A DNA stretch of 64,000 nt from JADFRG01 sp036986135 (GTDB taxonomy: Bacteria > Chloroflexota > Anaerolineae > Anaerolineales > E44-bin32): positions 66,780 to 130,779 of the forward strand of contig BTQZ01000004.1 in the NCBI GenBank assembly GCA_036986135.1. Reading direction: 5' to 3'. Made by a program: the position numbers and the translations under genes. Every line of letters starts with the position of its first letter. Within the stretch, counting starts at the first letter, position 1. The notes beneath the pieces were generated by a model. It was not told where the DNA came from. It saw only the letters and a program-made list of their open reading frames with translations, and ran no database searches. Below, piece by piece: positions 52,276 to 61,031 of the stretch.

Positions 52276-52986
52276 ATGAGTTTCTACGCACGCTTGAAAG
52301 CCGTGTTCGGCGCTAAGGCCAACCAGGCAATTGAAGGCATGGAGGATCCGCGCGCTAGCCTCGACTACAGCCTGACGCGCCTGCAGGCCAGCCTACGCCA
52401 GATCAGCGATAGCTTGGTCGAGGTGTCCACTGCCCGGCGCAGTCTGGAGGCCCAGCGGGGTCAGGCACAGAAGGCGATTGATAAGAGCGAGGAACAGGCT
52501 CGGCAGGCCATGCGCGTCGGCCGCGAAGATCTTGCAACCCGAGCGTTGGAGCGGAAGGCCGTCACCCAGGAACGGCTGAACGGGCTTAACGACAGCATTG
52601 CCTCCCTGGATGCCCAGGTCGAAAGCCTGAAGACCAGTCAGGCCAATATGCGCCAGAAGATCGAGCTATTCCAGGCTCGCAAGGAGGAGCTGAAGGCGCT
52701 CTATGACTCCTCGCGCGCGCAGCTTCAGGTCAAGGAGGCGGCCAGCGGCATCTCGAAGGATCTGGCCGATGCCGGACATGCCATCGAACGCGCCGAATCC
52801 CGCATCCAGACCATGCAGTCCCGAGTTGAAGCGATTGACGACCTCATCGCCTCCGGCGCGCTGGAAGACGTTCTGTCGCCAGAGGGCGATGACATCGACC
52901 GTGAGCTCGCCAGCCTTTCCCGGTCTGCCGCCGTGGAGAGCGAGTTGGAGCGGCTCAAGGTCGAGCTGGCCGAGGAAACGGGCTAG
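52276..52986 (+). CDS. pspA: PspA/IM30 family membrane-stress protein
   Basis: A 236-residue, almost fully alpha-helical coiled-coil protein with the PspA start (YARLKAVFGAKANQAIEGMEDP) slightly over a helix, and long helices with repeated Arg/Glu/Gln patterns. AGGAGAG precedes the ATG at 52276. PspA and its ESCRT-III relatives polymerise on damaged inner membrane. It is unusual here to find it with zinc-ribbon partners and a two-component system rather than PspF or PspB/C. Confidence 0.87.
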   Translation: MSFYARLKAVFGAKANQAIEGMEDPRASLDYSLTRLQASLRQISDSLVEVSTARRSLEAQRGQAQKAIDKSEEQARQAMRVGREDLATRALERKAVTQERLNGLNDSIASLDAQVESLKTSQANMRQKIELFQARKEELKALYDSSRAQLQVKEAASGISKDLADAGHAIERAESRIQTMQSRVEAIDDLIASGALEDVLSPEGDDIDRELASLSRSAAVESELERLKVELAEETG

Positions 52987-52988
52987 CC

Positions 52989-53660
52989 ATGGGTTGCGGA
53001 TCGGTGCTGGGCGATCTTTTCTACCTCGCCGACTCCCTGCTTCAGGCGCCGACTCCCGCAGGGAACTCCCGGCCTGACGCTGCTACATCCCTGAACCCCA
53101 CTAGGGGCGGTGGAGAGCTCCTTGCCCAGCTTTACAATATGTATGGTGAAGGCCAAATCAGTGAGGAGGTCTTCACCGCCCTGCAGGCCTTAGCTAATCG
53201 AGGGCAGTTGCGACAGGCGGATCTGGCAGTTCATCGAGCGGGTTCAAGACATCCGCGCGGCCCTCGCATGGACCAGGAAGTTACGAACGCTTTGCGAGGA
53301 ATCCGCTCACGACTGAATCAGCTTGCAGAGGCACGTAAGGGTTCGGAAAGGGTTCTCTCCAATTTGGAAGCACGCACGGCTGAAATGGCAGAAAGAATGG
53401 CTGCCAAGGAGCGCGCTGCCCGCCAAGCGTTGGGTGAAGGCGATGAGCAAATCGCCCGGCAGCGTCTAGCCGAGAAGGCGGAACTTTCGACGAGCCGTGC
53501 TCGGCTCATAGGACAGGCTCAAGCCCTGCGGGATGAACTGGCGCGGCTCACCGACCTGCGCTCTCAATTGAAGGCCAAAGCGCTTGAAATGGAGGCGGTG
53601 CTGGCGCGTGGCGAGCTGGCCTCGCTCGATCCGATTCGAGATGCGAAAGAAAGTGCCTGA
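52989..53660 (+). CDS. Second PspA-like coiled-coil protein
   Basis: A 223-residue protein. The C-terminal 120 residues form a coiled coil (NQLAEARKGSERVLSNLEAR, RAARQALGEGDEQIARQRL) similar to the middle of the PspA protein before it (the REDLATRALERK segment corresponds). The N-terminal 90 residues are different, with a short Gly/Pro-rich opening and a helical region (QLYNMYGEGQISEEVFTAL) like the SHOCT-type short domain. It starts 3 nt after the pspA stop. Probably a partner or regulator of the PspA assembly. Confidence 0.78.
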   Translation: MGCGSVLGDLFYLADSLLQAPTPAGNSRPDAATSLNPTRGGGELLAQLYNMYGEGQISEEVFTALQALANRGQLRQADLAVHRAGSRHPRGPRMDQEVTNALRGIRSRLNQLAEARKGSERVLSNLEARTAEMAERMAAKERAARQALGEGDEQIARQRLAEKAELSTSRARLIGQAQALRDELARLTDLRSQLKAKALEMEAVLARGELASLDPIRDAKESA

Positions 53661-53669
53661 GGGAAGCCA

Positions 53670-53921
53670 ATGATGATGGGTGCTGGGCTCTTGGTGATAC
53701 TTCTGTTTCTGGTGGTCCTTATCGGCGTGCCGCTGCTGATCATCGCGTTGATTACGCGAGGAGGCCTGGCTGCGTTGTTCAAAACGCGGCCTCCGTCAAC
53801 GCAATCCGATGCGCCATCGCCATCCACTGACTCGGGATATGTGCGCAAATGTCCGACCTGCGGACGGGGTGTCAAGGCCGATTGGAACGTATGCCCCTCC
53901 TGCGGTGCGGCGCTCCATTGA
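53670..53921 (+). CDS. Membrane-anchored zinc-ribbon protein
   Basis: An 83-residue protein: one N-terminal membrane helix (about 4-28), a Pro/Ser linker and one C-terminal zinc ribbon (C61/C64 and C75/C78) with the Trp before the second Cys pair seen in its operon neighbours. It would anchor the zinc-ribbon network to the membrane, in the place that PspB or PspC hold in other psp systems. Confidence 0.78.
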   Translation: MMMGAGLLVILLFLVVLIGVPLLIIALITRGGLAALFKTRPPSTQSDAPSPSTDSGYVRKCPTCGRGVKADWNVCPSCGAALH

Positions 53922-53967
53922 ACCCCGCGCAGCTCTCTCCGGGCTTGCTCTGAGATAAGAGAAAGGA

Positions 53968-54651
53968 ATGCCCCGGAAGATCCTCGTTGTCGAAGACGAG
54001 CTGGAAATCATCAAGCTTGTACGCGCCTACCTTGAGAAGGCCGGCTACAGCGTTGTAGCCGCGACCGATGGCCAAGAAGCGCTGGCCGTCTTTCGGCGCG
54101 AGCGTCCCAACCTGGTCATTCTGGACCTGAACCTTCCGGGCATGGACGGGCTGGACGTGTGCCGTGCGCTCCGTCGCAAGTCCGACATCCCCATCATCAT
54201 GCTGACCGCGCGGATCGAGGAGACCGATCGCCTGATCGGTCTGGAGCTGGGCGCCGATGACTATATTGTCAAGCCTTTCAGCCCCCGCGAAGTGGTCGCC
54301 CGCACGCGGGCCGTCCTCCGCCGAACCGAAGGGGAGCCGGTCCGGCCCGAGGTCGTCACTGCGGGGGAGATCTCTCTCGACATCCCCAGGCGGCAAGCAG
54401 CGCTGGCCGGCCAGCCGCTGGACCTAACGACCATGGAGTTCGATCTTTTGGCAATCCTGGCGGAGCACGCGGGCCAAGTGTTCACCCGGATGCAGCTGCT
54501 GGAGCGGGTCCAAGACCATGCCTATGCTGGCTACGAGCGGACAATCGATGTTCATATCAAGAATCTGCGCAGGAAGCTCTCCGACGATCCGAGTAGCCCG
54601 CGCTTCATTGAGACGGTGAGAGGCGTGGGATACCGCTTCTTACAGGAGTAA
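53968..54651 (+). CDS. OmpR/PhoB-family response regulator
   Basis: A 227-residue regulator: receiver with acidic pair D10/E11, phospho-acceptor D53 (LDLNLPGMD), K103 (DYIVKPF), and a C-terminal winged helix (TTMEFDLLAILAEH, YAGYERTIDVHIKNLRRKL). It precedes its kinase by 6 nt. It probably activates its own operon at the phased repeats near 51890. Confidence 0.94.
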   Translation: MPRKILVVEDELEIIKLVRAYLEKAGYSVVAATDGQEALAVFRRERPNLVILDLNLPGMDGLDVCRALRRKSDIPIIMLTARIEETDRLIGLELGADDYIVKPFSPREVVARTRAVLRRTEGEPVRPEVVTAGEISLDIPRRQAALAGQPLDLTTMEFDLLAILAEHAGQVFTRMQLLERVQDHAYAGYERTIDVHIKNLRRKLSDDPSSPRFIETVRGVGYRFLQE

Positions 54652-54657
54652 TGGTCG

Positions 54658-56241
54658 GTGCGCCGAAGCTTGTGGACGCGTTTGATGGGTGTGTTCCTGG
54701 GAGTTATCCTCCTGGGCTTTGTGGTAATGGTCGTCTCCGTACGAATAACGACCGCCACCCAATTGAAGCGCCGAGTGCTTTCGGACGACGTGGCCCAAGC
54801 GAGCGAATTGGCCAGCATGATGTCGGCTTACTATGCTGATCAGGGAAGCTGGTCCGGCGTAGAAGCCTGGTTGGAGAGTGCTGGAGTCGCTGAGGCGAGC
54901 GGCAGATCACGTTGGTCAGTGGATCCAGGGATAGTGGATTGGGAGGCGATGGGCCCGGGCATGATGGGCGACTGGATGGGAAGTCTGTTCAGTATGGCCC
55001 GCAGCACCGGTCCGCTGGACGACCGTGTAGTCCTTTTTGACGCGTCCGGGAAGGTCATCACAGACACCGGCGGCGCAAGTCTGAATGAGCTGCACCCACC
55101 GGATCACCTGGAGTCAGCGGTTCCAGTAGTCGTTGACGGGGATACAGTCGGCGCCGTGCTGGTCGGTTCGATGATCGAACCCGTGCTCAACCCGGCCGAT
55201 GAAGATTTCCTCAAGGCGGTGAATCTTTCGATCCTGATCACGACGGTCACCGTTGGGTTGCTGGCACTGGTCCTGGGCTCCCTATTGTTCCGACAGATCA
55301 CATCCCCGCTCCGTTCCGTTTCGCGGGCCGCGGAGGCCATTGCAGCAGGCCAACTGGGCCGACGGGTTCATGTGGATTCCCAGGACGAGATAGGGCGTCT
55401 GGCTCAGTCCTTCAACCGCATGGCTGAAAGTCTGGCACAGGCGGAGGTTCAGCGCCGCAACATGGTTGCGGACATCGCCCATGAGCTCCGCACGCCGCTA
55501 ACGGTGATTCAGGGCGGTCTTGAGGCGATGCTGGACGGCGTGTATGACATGGATGAAGAGAATCTTACCGCCCTACATGAGCAGACGGATTTGCTCGGCC
55601 GGCTGGTCGCCGACCTGAGTGATCTGGCGCTGGCCGAGGCAGGGCAATTGAGGCTGGACTGGCAACTGGTGGATCTTGGGGCATTGACCCTTGGCGCAAG
55701 TGAAGGCCTGCAGAGCCAGGCCCGGGAAAAGGGCGTGACGCTCACGGCCGACCTTCCAGAGGGGCTCCCCGAGATCCGTGGCGATCAGCAGCGACTCCAG
55801 CAGGTGGTCTTCAACTTACTCTCCAACGCGCTGCACCATACGCGAGCTGGCGGAACCATCACGATTGGGGCTGAGGCGAAGGAAGACCGGGTGGTAATCC
55901 GGGTGCAGGACACGGGCAGCGGAATCCCGCCCGAAGACCTGCCGCATGTATTTGAACGCTTCTACCGGGCCGATCGCTCGCGAGCGCGCGCCACTGGCGG
56001 GTCGGGGCTGGGATTGACCATTGCCAAGCGGATTGTCGAAGCCCACGGCGGACAGATCTGGGTGCAGAGTTGGCAGGGCGCCGGGTCTACGTTCGCCTTC
56101 AGTCTCCCGCTGCAGCACAGGCAAGGTGCGTCAGAGGCGCAAGATGAAAGGGCTCCAGAGCCTGCCGCCTGTACTTCCTGCGGCAAACCGATTGAGGCAA
56201 GTTGGCACTTATGTGCATATTGCGGCGAGCCAGTGGCATGA
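54658..56241 (+). CDS. Sensor histidine kinase with Met-rich sensor loop and C-terminal zinc ribbon
   Basis: A 527-residue membrane kinase: helix 1 (about 8-30), an extracytoplasmic domain (31-188), helix 2 (189-211), HAMP (212-263), HisKA with H275 (ADIAHELRTP), and the ATPase with N, G1 (DTGSGIPPED) and G2 (GGSGLGLTIA) boxes. The sensor loop holds a run of five Met in about 16 residues (from M98, GPGMMGDWMGSLFSM), of the type that binds Cu(I)/Ag(I). Uniquely, residues 505-522 are a zinc ribbon (C505/C508, C519/C522) like those of two operon partners, which suggests a physical link. GTG start at 54658. Confidence 0.9.
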   Translation: MRRSLWTRLMGVFLGVILLGFVVMVVSVRITTATQLKRRVLSDDVAQASELASMMSAYYADQGSWSGVEAWLESAGVAEASGRSRWSVDPGIVDWEAMGPGMMGDWMGSLFSMARSTGPLDDRVVLFDASGKVITDTGGASLNELHPPDHLESAVPVVVDGDTVGAVLVGSMIEPVLNPADEDFLKAVNLSILITTVTVGLLALVLGSLLFRQITSPLRSVSRAAEAIAAGQLGRRVHVDSQDEIGRLAQSFNRMAESLAQAEVQRRNMVADIAHELRTPLTVIQGGLEAMLDGVYDMDEENLTALHEQTDLLGRLVADLSDLALAEAGQLRLDWQLVDLGALTLGASEGLQSQAREKGVTLTADLPEGLPEIRGDQQRLQQVVFNLLSNALHHTRAGGTITIGAEAKEDRVVIRVQDTGSGIPPEDLPHVFERFYRADRSRARATGGSGLGLTIAKRIVEAHGGQIWVQSWQGAGSTFAFSLPLQHRQGASEAQDERAPEPAACTSCGKPIEASWHLCAYCGEPVA

Positions 56242-56376
56242 CGGCGACCGTATGCATCGTCGGTGCGGCCTGCCGCCCGCGCACCTGAGACAGAATCCCC
56301 AGCCCCTTGGAGGGATTATTTGAAGTGGTCCTCGAAGTGGAGTGTGATGCCTCTCACGCTACTACTTCAGCGGGCC

Positions 56377-56419
56377 TTGACACCATTGGCCGGCTTTATA
56401 TAATTCAACGTATATTGAA
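56377..56419 (+). promoter_or_regulatory. Promoter and ArsR operator of the ars operon
   Basis: TTGACA (56377-56382), 16 nt, TATAAT (56399-56404), followed by TTCAA-N6-TTGAA (56404-56419). The inverted repeat overlaps the end of the -10 box and matches the usual ArsR half-sites, so the repressor should block initiation until arsenite binds. Confidence 0.82.
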
Positions 56420-56441
56420 CTACTTCTAGGGGTCCTCTTCC

Positions 56442-56828
56442 ATGCCCACAAACGAACTGCCGCATATCGATTTGGATATTCTGGCTGGCTTGCTTAAGGT
56501 TCTTTCCGAGCCGAAACGACTGCTAATCATCAATTTGCTGATGGAAGGTGTGCAGTGCAACTGCGAGATCGGCGATAGGCTGCAGCTTTCACCCAACCTG
56601 ATCTCACATCACGTCCGCGTTCTGCGCGAAGCCGGCATTGTCAACGTCGAACGCGATGCAACCGACGCGCGCTGGGTTTACTACTCCATTAATCGCCAAG
56701 CGCTGGGAAAGCTAATCAAGACCTTCGGCGGCTTCTTTGACCCCGTTCGCATCAGACCGCGCCACCCCAACTGTGGTCCGCAACACAGTCTTGACGCCGT
56801 GGCGGAATTGGATGCTGCCGCTCAATAA
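56442..56828 (+). CDS. arsR: ArsR arsenite-responsive repressor
   Basis: A 128-residue winged-helix repressor with C39-N-C41 at the start of the helix before the recognition helix (VQCNCEIGDRLQLS), the place of the As(III) site (ELCVCDLC) in classical ArsR, and a further Cys in HPNCGPQH near the C-terminus. Recognition region: SPNLISHHVRVLREAGIV. First gene of arsR-arsC-acr3. Confidence 0.92.
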   Translation: MPTNELPHIDLDILAGLLKVLSEPKRLLIINLLMEGVQCNCEIGDRLQLSPNLISHHVRVLREAGIVNVERDATDARWVYYSINRQALGKLIKTFGGFFDPVRIRPRHPNCGPQHSLDAVAELDAAAQ

Positions 56829-56864
56829 TTTTTACTGAATAACTTCAATGGAGGCTGAACTATT

Positions 56865-57320
56865 ATGGCCAAAGTCCTCTTTCTGTGTACGGGAAACTCT
56901 GCTCGGTCCCAGATGGCCGAGGCGATCATAAACGCCCGCATGGGCGAAGAGTGGGAGGCGGTTTCCGCCGGTACAGAGCCAGCAAGTCTCGTTCACCCGC
57001 TTGCCCTCCGCGCGCTAGCCGAAATCGGCATTTCGCATGATGGCCTTACTAAATCCGCCGATGAATTTCGGGATGTTCGTTTCGATGTGGTGGTGACCGT
57101 GTGCGATGACGCGGCCGAGAAATGTCCTACTTGGCTGGGCCAAGGGATAAGAGAACACGCAGGCTTTCCCGATCCGAGCAAAGTTGCTGGCACGGAAGAG
57201 GAAAGGATGGCCGTCTTCCGCCAAGTGCGTGACGATATGGCCCGCCAAGTTCCGGCATTGCTCAAGCGATGGATCGCAGCCAAGGCGAATGGCCCATTTG
57301 AGACAACCGATCATGACTGA
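56865..57320 (+). CDS. arsC: Thioredoxin-coupled arsenate reductase
   Basis: A 151-residue low-molecular-weight phosphatase-type ArsC: P-loop C8-TGNSA-R14-S and the redox pair C80 and C87 (VCDDAAEKCP). It reduces arsenate to arsenite with three Cys in relay, and is then recycled by thioredoxin. Gene order and promoter indicate co-expression with the arsenite pump. All three Cys are encoded by normal Cys codons, unlike other redox genes here. Confidence 0.94.
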   Translation: MAKVLFLCTGNSARSQMAEAIINARMGEEWEAVSAGTEPASLVHPLALRALAEIGISHDGLTKSADEFRDVRFDVVVTVCDDAAEKCPTWLGQGIREHAGFPDPSKVAGTEEERMAVFRQVRDDMARQVPALLKRWIAAKANGPFETTDHD

Positions 57321-58449
57321 ACTCGCGAGCACAACATTGGCCGCGCCAAAAGCTGTCACCAGGCAGCTTTCTGTTCTGGATCGCTTCCTGACCCTATGGA
57401 TCTTCCTGGCGATGGCCATCGGAGTAAGCGCCGGTTACTTCATGCCCGGCGTGGAGGCTTTTATCAATCGCTTCCAGGTTGGGACGACCAATATCCCGAT
57501 CGCCATCGGCTTGATCCTGATGATGTACCCGCCGCTGGCCAAGGTGCACTATGAAGAGCTGAGGGACGTGTTCCGCAACTGGAAGATCCTGGGCTTGTCG
57601 CTGCTGCAAAACTGGGTCATAGGACCGACGCTGATGTTTGTGCTGGCGATCACGTTCTTGCGTGGTTACCCAGAATATATGGCCGGGCTAATCATGATCG
57701 GGCTGGCACGTTGTATCGCCATGGTGATCGTGTGGAACGAGCTGGCCAAGGGCGACAACGAGTATGCCGCAGGCTTGGTGGCTATCAACAGTATTTTCCA
57801 GGTTCTGTTCTACAGCATTTTCGCTTGGTTGTTCATCACCAAGCTGCCGCCTCTGTTTGGCTTGCAGGGCAGTGTAGTGGAGATCGGTATTGGCGAGATC
57901 GCAAAGAGTGTCTTCATCTACTTGGGGATCCCGATGATTGCCGCCTTCCTGACCCGTAAGATTCTGCTGCGAGCCAAGGGAAAAACATGGTACGAGACGC
58001 GCTTTGTGCCGCGGATCAGCCCGCTGACTCTGATTGCCCTGCTCTTCACGATCGTAGTGATGTTCAGTCTGAAGGGCAGCTTGATCGTGTCCATCCCCCT
58101 GGACGTCGTACGAATTGCCATCCCGCTGATGCTGTATTTCATATTGATGTTTCTGGTCAGCTTCTGGATGGGCCACCGAATCGGCGCGAATTACTCCAAA
58201 ACGACCACCCTAGCCTTCACGGCGGCCAGCAATAACTTCGAGCTGGCTATCGCAGTGACAATTGCCGTGTTCGGCCTCAACTCCGGATCAGCCTTCGCAG
58301 CGGTGATCGGCCCGCTTATCGAAGTGCCGGTGATGATCGGGCTGGTGAATGTGGCTTTTGCCTTCCAGCGGCGCTACTTTGAGGGAGAAGTAAGCGCAGG
58401 CCCAGTGGAGATGGCTGCTGCTACAACCGAAGCCCGCCCATCCTCGTAG
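57313..58449 (+). CDS. acr3: Arsenite efflux transporter ACR3
   Basis: A 378-residue, ten-helix transporter of the bile/arsenite/riboflavin superfamily. Typical segments are NIPIAIGLILMMYPPLAKV, IGLARCIAMVIVWNELAKGD (with the essential Cys) and AASNNFELAIAVTIAVFG. The ATG at 57313 overlaps the arsC stop by 8 nt, which sets the start; a longer frame upstream is inside arsC. It exports arsenite using the proton motive force. Confidence 0.94.
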   Translation: MTELASTTLAAPKAVTRQLSVLDRFLTLWIFLAMAIGVSAGYFMPGVEAFINRFQVGTTNIPIAIGLILMMYPPLAKVHYEELRDVFRNWKILGLSLLQNWVIGPTLMFVLAITFLRGYPEYMAGLIMIGLARCIAMVIVWNELAKGDNEYAAGLVAINSIFQVLFYSIFAWLFITKLPPLFGLQGSVVEIGIGEIAKSVFIYLGIPMIAAFLTRKILLRAKGKTWYETRFVPRISPLTLIALLFTIVVMFSLKGSLIVSIPLDVVRIAIPLMLYFILMFLVSFWMGHRIGANYSKTTTLAFTAASNNFELAIAVTIAVFGLNSGSAFAAVIGPLIEVPVMIGLVNVAFAFQRRYFEGEVSAGPVEMAAATTEARPSS

Positions 58450-58723
58450 AGCGAAGCGAAGGCAGGATACTGACCCGCGAGGATCGCCCGCTCACGCTTT
58501 CTGATAGACAACTTGCCCAATCCGGCATAGCCTTGGCCTGGATGTAGGACTTCAAGTCGGCTGGCAGATGCGATAAGTAGGCGATGGCAGACCACGTCTT
58601 CCCAGTTCGTGGCCATCCAGAACACCGCTGAGCGACTGCTTCACGACAAACTAGCCCATCGCTCCATCATACAGGGCCCACTTGGCAAAACAGCAATTGC
58701 TCCGTCGCGAGCCATAATAAGTG

Positions 58724-60100
58724 TCAACGCGCCGCCTTCGCTGCCCGCTTGACGACTTCGCTCAGAGTGGGATGCACGTGAATCGATTTGGCGATGGATT
58801 CCGCGGTCCCCTTCTTATACATGGCGGTCACGATCTCATGGATCAGGATGTCTGCGTGCGGGCCGAGGATGTGCCCACCCAGCAACTCTCCCGTCTCATC
58901 GTCTGCAACCAGCTTGACGATTCCTTGCGATTGACCGATGGCCTTCGCTCGACCGGATGACGCAAAATCGGCCGTCCCCACCTTCACCGCTCGCCCCTCG
59001 GCCTTCGCCTCCGCCTCGGTCAGGCCGACGCTTGCCAAGGCAGGCTCCGTAAATACTGCCCTCGGCACCACTCGGTAGTCCACTTCCCGGCCCAGGGCTT
59101 TCACAATGTTTAGCGCCGCGATCGGTCCATCGTAGGTAGCGCGGTGGGTAAACATCTGGCCGCCATTCGCATCGCCGATCGACCAGACGTTTCTCGCCGA
59201 TGTGCGCAAGTGCTCATCGGCCTTGACGAACGGCCCCTCCATCTCCACGCCCGCTTCGAACAAACCCAGATCATCTACTCGGGCGGTACGCCCGACAGCC
59301 AGCAGCAGTTGCTCCGCCTCGTACCGCCTCTCGGACCCCTCCTCCCGGGCAATAACGTATCGCATGCCGTTTACCGCGCCGGCCTGGATCACCTCGGCGG
59401 AAGTATGCAGGTCCACGCCCTCTGCGGTAAGGATCTCGCCCAGCATCTCGGAGAGCTCGGGCTCTTCCTTAGGCATGACCCGTGAGGCACGACCGAGCAT
59501 CGCGACTCGCGTGCCGTAGCGCGCGTACATTTGGGCGAACTCCACCCCCTCGTACCCTGCCCCGATGATGATCATCGAGTTCGGCAGTTCTTCCAGCTTC
59601 AACGCTTCATAATTCGTGATGAATCCCGCCTCTTCGAGGCCTGGGATGGCAAACGGCGCGGGCTGGGAGCCGATGGCCAGGACGCTCTTCTCCGCCGTCA
59701 CGGCCTTACCGTCGATCCGAATGTCGACCGGCGAGGTGAATTCTGCATGTCCCTTCATAAATGTGATGTTCTTATTCCGCTCCAGGTTCTTGTAGATCCC
59801 AGAGTGAATCCCGGCCACGATGGCGTCCTTGCGGGCCATCGCCGCCGCCAGATCAAACGAGAGGTGTTCAGGCTCGACTCCGCGCACCCCAAACTCGGCT
59901 GCGCGATCTCGTACTAGGTGCATGACTTCGGCAGACCTTAACAAGGTCTTGGTGGGGATGCACCCCTCATTCACTCAAGTGCCGCCCACCTCCCGCGCTT
60001 CAACCAGAAGGACTTTGGCGCCCAGGTTGGCCGCCATATGCGCGGCGGGCAGACCGCCCTGCCCGGCGCCAATCACAGCCACGTCGAATTTGTCGCTCAT
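58724..60100 (-). CDS. Selenocysteine-containing pyridine nucleotide-disulfide oxidoreductase
   Basis: A 458-residue flavoprotein if TGA at 59975-59977 is selenocysteine. From the ATG at 60100 (GGAGG 5 nt upstream) it reads VIGAGQGGLPAAHMAANLGA, then VGGT-U42-VNEGC47-IPTKTL: the family has GGTCVNxGC, so the first Cys of the CxxxxC redox site is replaced. The rest has the NAD motif IIGAGYEGVEFA, the FAD site VWSIGDANGG and the H443-P-x3-E448 catalytic pair of lipoamide dehydrogenase-type enzymes. It therefore resembles a disulfide reductase more than MerA, which lacks HPxxxE. Likely role: NAD(P)H-driven reduction of a disulfide or selenenylsulfide. A gene call starting at the GTG after the TGA would miss the FAD-binding N-terminus. 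Confidence 0.92.
59933..59966 (-). promoter_or_regulatory. Candidate bacterial SECIS element of the disulfide reductase gene
   Basis: Two hairpins follow the TGA on the minus strand. The nearer is GGGG/CCCC with loop TGCAT (59954-59966). The stronger is AGACCTT/AAGGTCT, a perfect 7-bp stem with loop GTT (59933-59949), whose loop starts 33 nt after the TGA and begins with G-U. Which one SelB would bind is not clear. Confidence 0.6.
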
Positions 60101-60254
60101 ATTACTTCCTCCATGCGGGATTGACCGCTGATGGCGATTGCCGTTCGAACCGCCGACCGGCCTCTACTGTGCCAAGAGAAAACTCCACCTCGATGGGTGG
60201 AGTGGCAGCACAGAAAGCCTTGAATTGAGCGCGAGGACTGCGCCCCCGGCGCGA

Positions 60255-60473
60255 TCATTGTACCGGTTCGGTCCGCGCGATCAGCTCAAAGCATGCATGC
60301 CCAGCCGAGATCTCAAACTCCAACTCACAATAAGGACAGATGACCCTTTCCTCGCCTTCGTATCCCACAACGAAGCAGCATTCTGCGGGGCAAATGTGGA
60401 GCAAATTGGGCGCAAGGGCTTCTGTGCAGTAGGGACATTCATCCAATCTTGTTTGGTGTTGTCGCGGCTTCAT
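60255..60473 (-). CDS. Small cysteine-rich zinc-ribbon-like protein
   Basis: A 72-residue protein with eight Cys: C13/C16 (CPYC), C28, C32/C33 (CPAECC), C46/C49 (CPYC) and C61. The two CPYC knuckles suggest a zinc ribbon; the central vicinal CC may bind a soft metal. No strong ribosome binding site is seen. It lies between the CsoR-type regulator and the selenocysteine reductase on the same strand. I do not recognise a family. Confidence 0.55.
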   Translation of the reverse strand: MKPRQHQTRLDECPYCTEALAPNLLHICPAECCFVVGYEGEERVICPYCELEFEISAGHACFELIARTEPVQ

Positions 60474-60572
60474 CGAGTAGACCGTCTGGCACCGCGACCG
60501 GAATGAATGATTAACCGATCCGTTCCCTGCCTTCGCAGTGATTGCAATTCGGCGATCTGCACCGAAGTCGCC

Positions 60573-60878
60573 TCAGTAGTTTTTCATCACCAGCGCTATG
60601 GAGCGCCTAAAATGCTCAAGCGCTTCGACATCGTCAGTGGCCGCGTATTCTACTAGGCAGATGTTCATGTGACCATCCAAGAGCTTGATCGTTACCTGGT
60701 TCACGGCGGCCTTGATCGCCGATAGCTGTACCAGGATATCGTCGCAGCTCTCACGGTCTTCCAGCATGCGATTTACTCCGCGGACGTGACCCTCGATGCG
60801 ATTCAGACGATTTTGCAGGTTCTCGATCAGTTCTGGTTCGAGATAGGTCGTAACCGGGGGCGCCGTCGTGACTGACAT
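60573..60878 (-). CDS. csoR: CsoR/RcnR-family metal- or persulfide-responsive repressor
   Basis: A 101-residue all-helical repressor (DUF156). The ligands C45, H70 and C74 have the spacing (25 and 4) of the Cu(I) site C36-H61-C65 in CsoR, which favours copper over the persulfide sensor CstR, which lacks the His. The ATG at 60878 has AGGAGG 8 nt upstream; a longer frame exists but lacks a site. Its targets are likely the neighbouring thiol and metal genes. Confidence 0.88.
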   Translation of the reverse strand: MSVTTAPPVTTYLEPELIENLQNRLNRIEGHVRGVNRMLEDRESCDDILVQLSAIKAAVNQVTIKLLDGHMNICLVEYAATDDVEALEHFRRSIALVMKNY

Positions 60879-61031
60879 GTGCTTACCTCCTTCGTTCTTC
60901 AAGCGATGATGATTCCACTGCAAATCCTACCATTGCATGGAACGGAAACTTCCTCACGGATCTCCGTTGAACATCGCGCCCGAGTTAGCATTTGCGCTTG
61001 GATTTAGCCTCAATGCGATTCGTTTGGGCGC

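Noticed and set aside
58450..58723. Possible gene between acr3 and the Sec reductase (a short minus-strand frame is open here)
   Set aside because: No recognisable motif, no ribosome binding site and overlap with the acr3 end; probably non-coding. The 274 nt show no clear terminator either.
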